A DNA stretch of 35,269 bases from Oceanobacillus_B kapialis (lineage in GTDB: Bacteria > Bacillota > Bacilli > Bacillales > Amphibacillaceae), in assembly GCF_042685265.1 (NCBI RefSeq), contig NZ_JBHUMX010000021.1; one strand, given 5' to 3'. How positions within the stretch are numbered: position 1 is the stretch's first letter; every line of letters begins with the position of its first letter. The notes beneath the pieces are model-generated. The model searched no databases. It saw only the letters and a list, made by a program, of their open reading frames with translations, and had not been told where the DNA came from. The position numbers were made by a program, and so were the translations under genes. Positions 32,801 through 35,269 of this stretch are shown here, piece after piece.

Positions 32801-33668
32801 TAAAAAGTGGTACAGAATACGATATAACGAAGAAATTCTATACGTGCATTCATCGCTTGCGGATCCAAATGGCTTAGCTGCCGTAACTACATCCCGAGTG
32901 AACATTCGTTCTCAGGCCAGCAATACAAGCCATATTTACGATACTGTTCCAGCAGGTACTGTAGTAAATATCCTAGAAGAAGGCGGAACATGGCACAAAA
33001 TAAGCTATAATGCTTGGAGAAATCCTACTAGAGCAGATGTGGAGTATTATCTTGACCCATCTAATAATGATAGGTTCCAACATCTTGTATTATCTGAAAG
33101 TGTAGAGGTTTCAGCAACTGAGCTTAATAGAGTGCTTGCTGGAAAAGGTATTTTAGCAGGAAAAGGACAAGCTTTCATCGATGGTGGGAAGCAGTATGGA
33201 GTTAACGAAATTTATTTAATCTCACATGCTTTACTTGAAACCGGACATGGAACTTCTCCACTGGCAACTGGTACAGAAGTTGGTAAAGATAGTTCTGGTA
33301 ATCTGAGAATCGTTACCACTAGTAATGAAGATAGTTTAACAGACAAGAAAACAGTGTATAATATGTTTGGTATTAATGCTAATGATGGAGATGCCCATAG
33401 ACTAGGTGCTTTCAAAGCATACCGAGAAGGTTGGACGTCTCCCGAAAAGGCAATTAGAGGCGGAGCTAAATTCATCGGAGAGGATTATATCCATAATTCC
33501 TATGAGCAAAACACGCTTTACAAAATGCGTTGGAATCCAGCTAATCCAGGATATCCGCAGTATGCGACAGACATTGCCTGGGCAACAAAGCAAGTAACCA
33601 ACATAAAGAATATGTATGACATGCTGGATAATCCACTTCTCAAATTTAATATTGTCCAGTACAAATAA
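29841..33668 (+). CDS. Secreted endo-beta-N-acetylglucosaminidase with eleven PG-binding repeats and SH3 domains
   Basis: 1275 residues from GTG after AAGGAGGTGA. Order: signal peptide (MKSRNSLVAFVAVLSFFHF, probable cut after INA); acidic Glu/Ser/Thr region to about 140; eleven PG_binding_1-like repeats of 69 residues; linker from about 897; two bacterial SH3 domains (SSVNVRTSPDL at about 944, SRVNIRSQASN at about 1015); and a C-terminal glucosaminidase (GH73, LytD-like) domain from about 1086, with catalytic Glu 1133 in LLETGHGTSPLA and YNMFGINANDGD. It hydrolyses the glycan strand next to GlcNAc. Its first 430 residues are close to the amidase's; the catalytic end is unrelated, so two autolysins share one wall-targeting module. 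It has its own promoter and terminator. Eleven repeats in one protein is a lot; they may bind a thick or heavily modified wall. Confidence 0.92.
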   Translation: MKSRNSLVAFVAVLSFFHFSPQTINAAEESVDAKEDNQEVVDEGTVSEKQDSTEEAVLEEEVTKEEDQTTEESSNSTEEQKPVQEKEAKEQPSEQQSSEEKSGEDANQKADTEAEDSAEEPKRAMMQQRAVEAPDVLEVGVSHPSVVVLKEKLNAIGFDGIRETEYYGNWTKTRVEDFQSNYGLPVTGVADSTTLEKLDEVYTSPFQYGKRHEDTVDLKEKLNRAGFGYITVTTYYGSFTKNQVAQFQEYVGLEPNGIADAYTRQKLDELLEAGYQEGDRHEAISDMKEKLNALGFGNILVTDYFGSFTTEKVTDFQNYYGLEVTGTANQETLNKLDTLMDTPFQYGGRDDAIIPMKEKLNALGFGYITVTNYYGAFTRSQVKEFQSYYGLVENGIADEPTRNKLDEVMSNSLKQGESYDDLPELKEKLNRLGFGHITVTNYYGNYTEKKVRDFQEAYGLVENGMIDPVTREKLEELSITGFQKGARHEGIVDLKEDLNRLGFGYITVTTYYGSYTEKRVKDFQRYYGLNVTGTADNSTFDKINELLSSSYQEGERHNDIIPLKEKLNWLDFGYITVTDYYGSYTEVKVKDFQRAYDLPASGIADEPTREKIDEVLADTFQKGNRHSKFVDLKQGLNRLGFDGISVTNYYGSFTERRVSEFQSYYGLQETGKANYETLNKLDELLETPFQEGERNKETSDMKEKLNSIGFGSILVSDLYGSYTAKKVRDFQDYYGLVVNGIADPVTLEKLDSVYGSPYQQGKRHDDMIGFKEDLNRLGFGHITVTTLFGSYTKQKVEEFQAHYGLIDNGIIDSVTEAKIKEIVNSPFQKGKTHSEIPAIKEKLNDLGYGTIQVTEYFGDFTEKVLKEFQRDYGLPVSGIADPVTLKTLEEAAASREVETVIRYDITLEEALNKQMSQLQQTDKYRNDPAYIHHNYVDITETGIITGSSVNVRTSPDLDNSSNVKYTLTNGTAVTILSTVNGDSYGGSKKWYRIRYNEEILYVHSSLADPNGLAAVTTSRVNIRSQASNTSHIYDTVPAGTVVNILEEGGTWHKISYNAWRNPTRADVEYYLDPSNNDRFQHLVLSESVEVSATELNRVLAGKGILAGKGQAFIDGGKQYGVNEIYLISHALLETGHGTSPLATGTEVGKDSSGNLRIVTTSNEDSLTDKKTVYNMFGINANDGDAHRLGAFKAYREGWTSPEKAIRGGAKFIGEDYIHNSYEQNTLYKMRWNPANPGYPQYATDIAWATKQVTNIKNMYDMLDNPLLKFNIVQYK
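30190..31068 (+). repeat. Near-identical block shared with the amidase gene (copy B)
   Basis: Counterpart of 27178-28050, spanning PG-binding repeats 1-4. Being complete, it shows what the assembly gap should contain. Similarity drops after the codons for KLDEVM at about 31068. Confidence 0.88.
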
Positions 33669-33680
33669 GCAAAACAGCAA

Positions 33681-33713
33681 AAACACCTGGCATCCTTTGT
33701 CAGGTGTTTTTTG
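33681..33713 (+). terminator. Terminator after the glucosaminidase gene
   Basis: AAACACCTG (33681-33689) pairs with CAGGTGTTT (33701-33709) around an 11-base loop and is followed by TTTTGC. It starts 12 bases after the stop. The next 150 bases up to tagO contain no convincing -35/-10 pair. Confidence 0.9.
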
Positions 33714-33862
33714 CTATAAAAAAGGGTATAGGTTTATCGGTGCAGTTTTAGCTGTGGATAATTTAGGACTTTCTTATTACGAATTGCAACTATACAATTC
33801 AATGAAATGTGTTAAAATATACTAGACTTATTTAATTTAATCGATAATAAGCAGGTGGCCAT

Positions 33863-34942
33863 ATGTGGAATATGACAGAATTAATTCTTGCCTTTATTAT
33901 ATCCTGTGTAACAACCTTACTTGTTACACCGATCATTATTAAACTAGTAACCAAATATAAACTAATAGACACGCCTGATGAGAGAAAAAACCATGATTGC
34001 GCTAAGCCAAGCCTTGGTGGTCTTGCTATCTTTATTGGAGTAGCAGCAGGATTTCTTTACCTGCAACCTGTTTCTCCACAAATGACTGCAATTATAATCG
34101 GAGCATTAATCATTTTAGTGACAGGTATCCTGGATGACATTTTTGCTATTCGAGCTTTATATAAGCTTGCCGGGCAGATTGGAGCTGCCGGTGTTGTAGT
34201 GTCATCAGGACTTGTAATTGAAAAATTAACGGTACCTTTTATCGGGACCGTTTACTTTAATGATTTCCTTGGCATTGTGCTTACAATTTTCTGGATCGTA
34301 GCAGCTTCGAACGCTATTAACCTAATTGATGGGCTTGATGGACTGGCCGCCGGAGTCTCAGCGATTGGCCTTTCCAGTATTCTAGTTATGGCCGTCTTAG
34401 ATTACCGGTTTGTTGTTGTCTATCTGTGTACAATCTTGATTGGTAGCTGCCTCGGTTTTCTTTATCATAACTTTTTCCCAGCAAAGATTTTTATGGGAGA
34501 TACGGGGGCACTGTTTTTAGGGTATTCGATCGCAATTGTATCCATGCTCGGCTTGTTCAAAAACGTGGCATTTTTTAGCTTTATTGTACCAATTATAGTT
34601 ATAGCTGTGCCGGTGTTTGATACTATCCTAGCCATTATTCGCAGGGCAATTAATCACCAAGGCATTGCAACAGCGGATAATAAGCATATACATTACCAAT
34701 TAATGAAGATGGGATACTCTCACCGTGGTGCTGTTTTAATCATTTATGCATTTAGTATTTTCTTCGGCTGTATGGCAATTGTTTTTAACAGTGCAACATT
34801 ACTTTCATCTCTTGTTACCTTTGTAGTAATTGTATTAGGCATTCAGCTAATAGCTGAGCTAGCTGGTATGACCTATCACAATCGCCAGCCTATCCTGGAT
34901 GGCTTTAAAAGGATCTTAGGTGTAAAGAAGCTAACCAAATAA
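33863..34942 (+). CDS. tagO: Undecaprenyl-phosphate N-acetylglucosaminyl-1-phosphate transferase TagO
   Basis: 359 residues with about ten membrane segments, the normal size for TagO/WecA in the polyprenyl-phosphate glycosyl-1-phosphate transferase family. It moves GlcNAc-1-phosphate from UDP-GlcNAc to undecaprenyl phosphate, the first step for wall teichoic and some teichuronic acids. Diagnostic motifs: the cytosolic DTPDERKNHDCAKPSLGGLA near 37-56, VTGILDDIFAI with the Mg-binding Asp pair (about 93), ASNAINLIDGLDGLAAGVS (about 148), FPAKIFMGDTGALFLGY (about 210), and the His-rich loop DNKHIHYQLMKMGYSHR. AGGTGG lies before the ATG at 33863; ATG at 33872 is an alternative. It has its own terminator. 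Together with the glycan operon it provides a plausible lipid carrier starter, though TagO probably also serves teichoic acid made elsewhere. Confidence 0.93.
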   Translation: MWNMTELILAFIISCVTTLLVTPIIIKLVTKYKLIDTPDERKNHDCAKPSLGGLAIFIGVAAGFLYLQPVSPQMTAIIIGALIILVTGILDDIFAIRALYKLAGQIGAAGVVVSSGLVIEKLTVPFIGTVYFNDFLGIVLTIFWIVAASNAINLIDGLDGLAAGVSAIGLSSILVMAVLDYRFVVVYLCTILIGSCLGFLYHNFFPAKIFMGDTGALFLGYSIAIVSMLGLFKNVAFFSFIVPIIVIAVPVFDTILAIIRRAINHQGIATADNKHIHYQLMKMGYSHRGAVLIIYAFSIFFGCMAIVFNSATLLSSLVTFVVIVLGIQLIAELAGMTYHNRQPILDGFKRILGVKKLTK

Positions 34943-34946
34943 TGAT

Positions 34947-34986
34947 AAAACCCGTATTCTCATATGACTGGGAATACGGGTTTTTT
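34947..34986 (+). terminator. Terminator after tagO
   Basis: AAAACCCGTATTC (34947-34959) pairs with GAATACGGGTTTT (34972-34984), a perfect 13-bp stem with a 12-base loop and a T-run. It lies 5 bases after the tagO stop. Confidence 0.93.
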
Positions 34987-35173
34987 GTGGCTTATTACGG
35001 GTATAGAATAAGACTAAGATTAGGCAAAATACTATTACATACGTACAGATCCACGTAGCTGAAAAGCTGCTAACCGATCAGCATGATCTCTACGGTTCTT
35101 GTGACTTCTTAGTTGCAGGCTATCTTTTACTAAAAAATAGGACAAAAAAACTGCTAACCCTCTTAGGTACCGA

Positions 35174-35211
35174 CCCCCGAAAGTTAGAGTTTCAACTCTA
35201 ACTTTCGGGGG
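35174..35211 (+). terminator. Hairpin at the IS3-type left end
   Basis: CCCCCGAAAGTTAGAGTT is followed after two bases by its exact reverse complement, an 18-bp stem, then GTGTTTTTATG. It can end transcription entering from outside the element and also shield the transposase ribosome site, a known feature of such elements; here the protective role is inferred. Confidence 0.75.
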
Positions 35212-35218
35212 TGTTTTT

Positions 35219-35269
35219 ATGGCTAAATATAGTGAAGAATTTAAAATTAAGCTCGTCACAGAGTATTTA
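35219..35269 (+). CDS. IS3-family transposase OrfA, N-terminal fragment
   Basis: The open frame starts ATG at 35219 and reads MAKYSEEFKIKLVTEYL, then leaves the window. This matches the first helix of the helix-turn-helix OrfA protein of IS3/IS150 transposases (typical start K-YS-EFK---V-EYL). No separate ribosome site is clear in the T-rich stretch after the hairpin. Only 17 codons are present, so family assignment is by the opening motif and the left-end structure together. Confidence 0.7.
   Translation, partial: MAKYSEEFKIKLVTEYL

Larger units (their letters stand above)
35166..35269 (+). mobile_element. Left end of an IS3-family (IS150-type) element
   Basis: GGTACCGACCCCCGAAAGTTAGAG at about 35166 looks like the left end of IS150-group IS3 elements found in Firmicutes, which often have a GACCCCC-AAAGTTAGA terminal region, a strong hairpin and then a transposase start. 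The outer boundary and target duplication cannot be fixed because the element runs off the window. Confidence 0.65.

Noticed and set aside
35035..35259. Minus-strand 74-codon open frame near the right edge
   Set aside because: It runs through the IS3-type left-end hairpin and transposase start, has no ribosome site, and resembles no protein I recognise.
1..35269. tRNA, rRNA, riboswitch or T-box
   Set aside because: No cloverleaf, conserved rRNA block or recognised riboswitch core was seen on either strand.

Overview
The window reads as chromosomal DNA of an AT-rich Gram-positive of the Bacillaceae, plausibly a salt- or alkali-tolerant Oceanobacillus/Virgibacillus/Alkalihalobacillus-type organism; the genus cannot be fixed by reading. 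Evidence: strong AGGAGG-type ribosome sites with frequent GTG/TTG starts, TagO, GtaB and TuaD homologues, two-gene TagGH-like export, and large secreted autolysins. Almost everything concerns cell-surface polymer synthesis, modification and wall turnover. The window opens in the 3' end of an IS200-type transposase and closes in the 5' end of an IS3-type element.

Layout. 1-0.3 kb: IS200 tnpA tail, end hairpins and a terminator. 0.3-4.1 kb: a minus-strand UDP-N-acetylhexosamine 6-dehydrogenase (WbpO/TviB type), divergent from gtaB-tuaD, which make UDP-glucose and then UDP-glucuronate. 4.2-4.8 kb: an intergenic array of about 27 copies of a 21-bp repeat. 4.9-20.5 kb: one long co-directional run with two GT4 glycosyltransferases, a TuaG-like GT2, an ABC-2 permease, an ATPase with two fused nucleotide-binding domains, two large paralogous GT2 proteins, a TupA-type ATP-grasp protein, two cyanophycin-synthetase-like ATP-grasp proteins with a degenerate acylphosphatase domain, and a CapA-type protein. 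20.6-26.6 kb: two divergent pairs, each made of one more CphA-like ATP-grasp protein and one YheC/YheD-type ATP-grasp protein. 26.7-33.7 kb: two huge secreted autolysins (amidase and glucosaminidase) with 9 and 11 peptidoglycan-binding repeats; their 5' parts are nearly identical, and the first carries an assembly gap that breaks its frame artificially. 33.9-34.9 kb: tagO.

Working model (inference). TagO starts a lipid-linked glycan; GtaB/TuaD and the HexNAc dehydrogenase supply acidic sugars; the GT4/GT2 enzymes build the chain; the permease and double ATPase export it. Seven ATP-grasp proteins in about 12 kb, one of them TupA-like, plus CapA but no recognisable polyglutamate synthetase, suggest that amino acids or a short peptide are ligated to this acidic polymer. 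The nearest known precedent is teichuronopeptide (glucuronate plus glutamate) of alkaliphilic Bacillus. Five of the seven ATP-grasp proteins share a Ser-Trp-Lys...Pro-(Leu/Ile)-Arg motif, usually at the C terminus, which may hold them in one complex or on one scaffold. This ATP-grasp array is the most interesting feature of the window.
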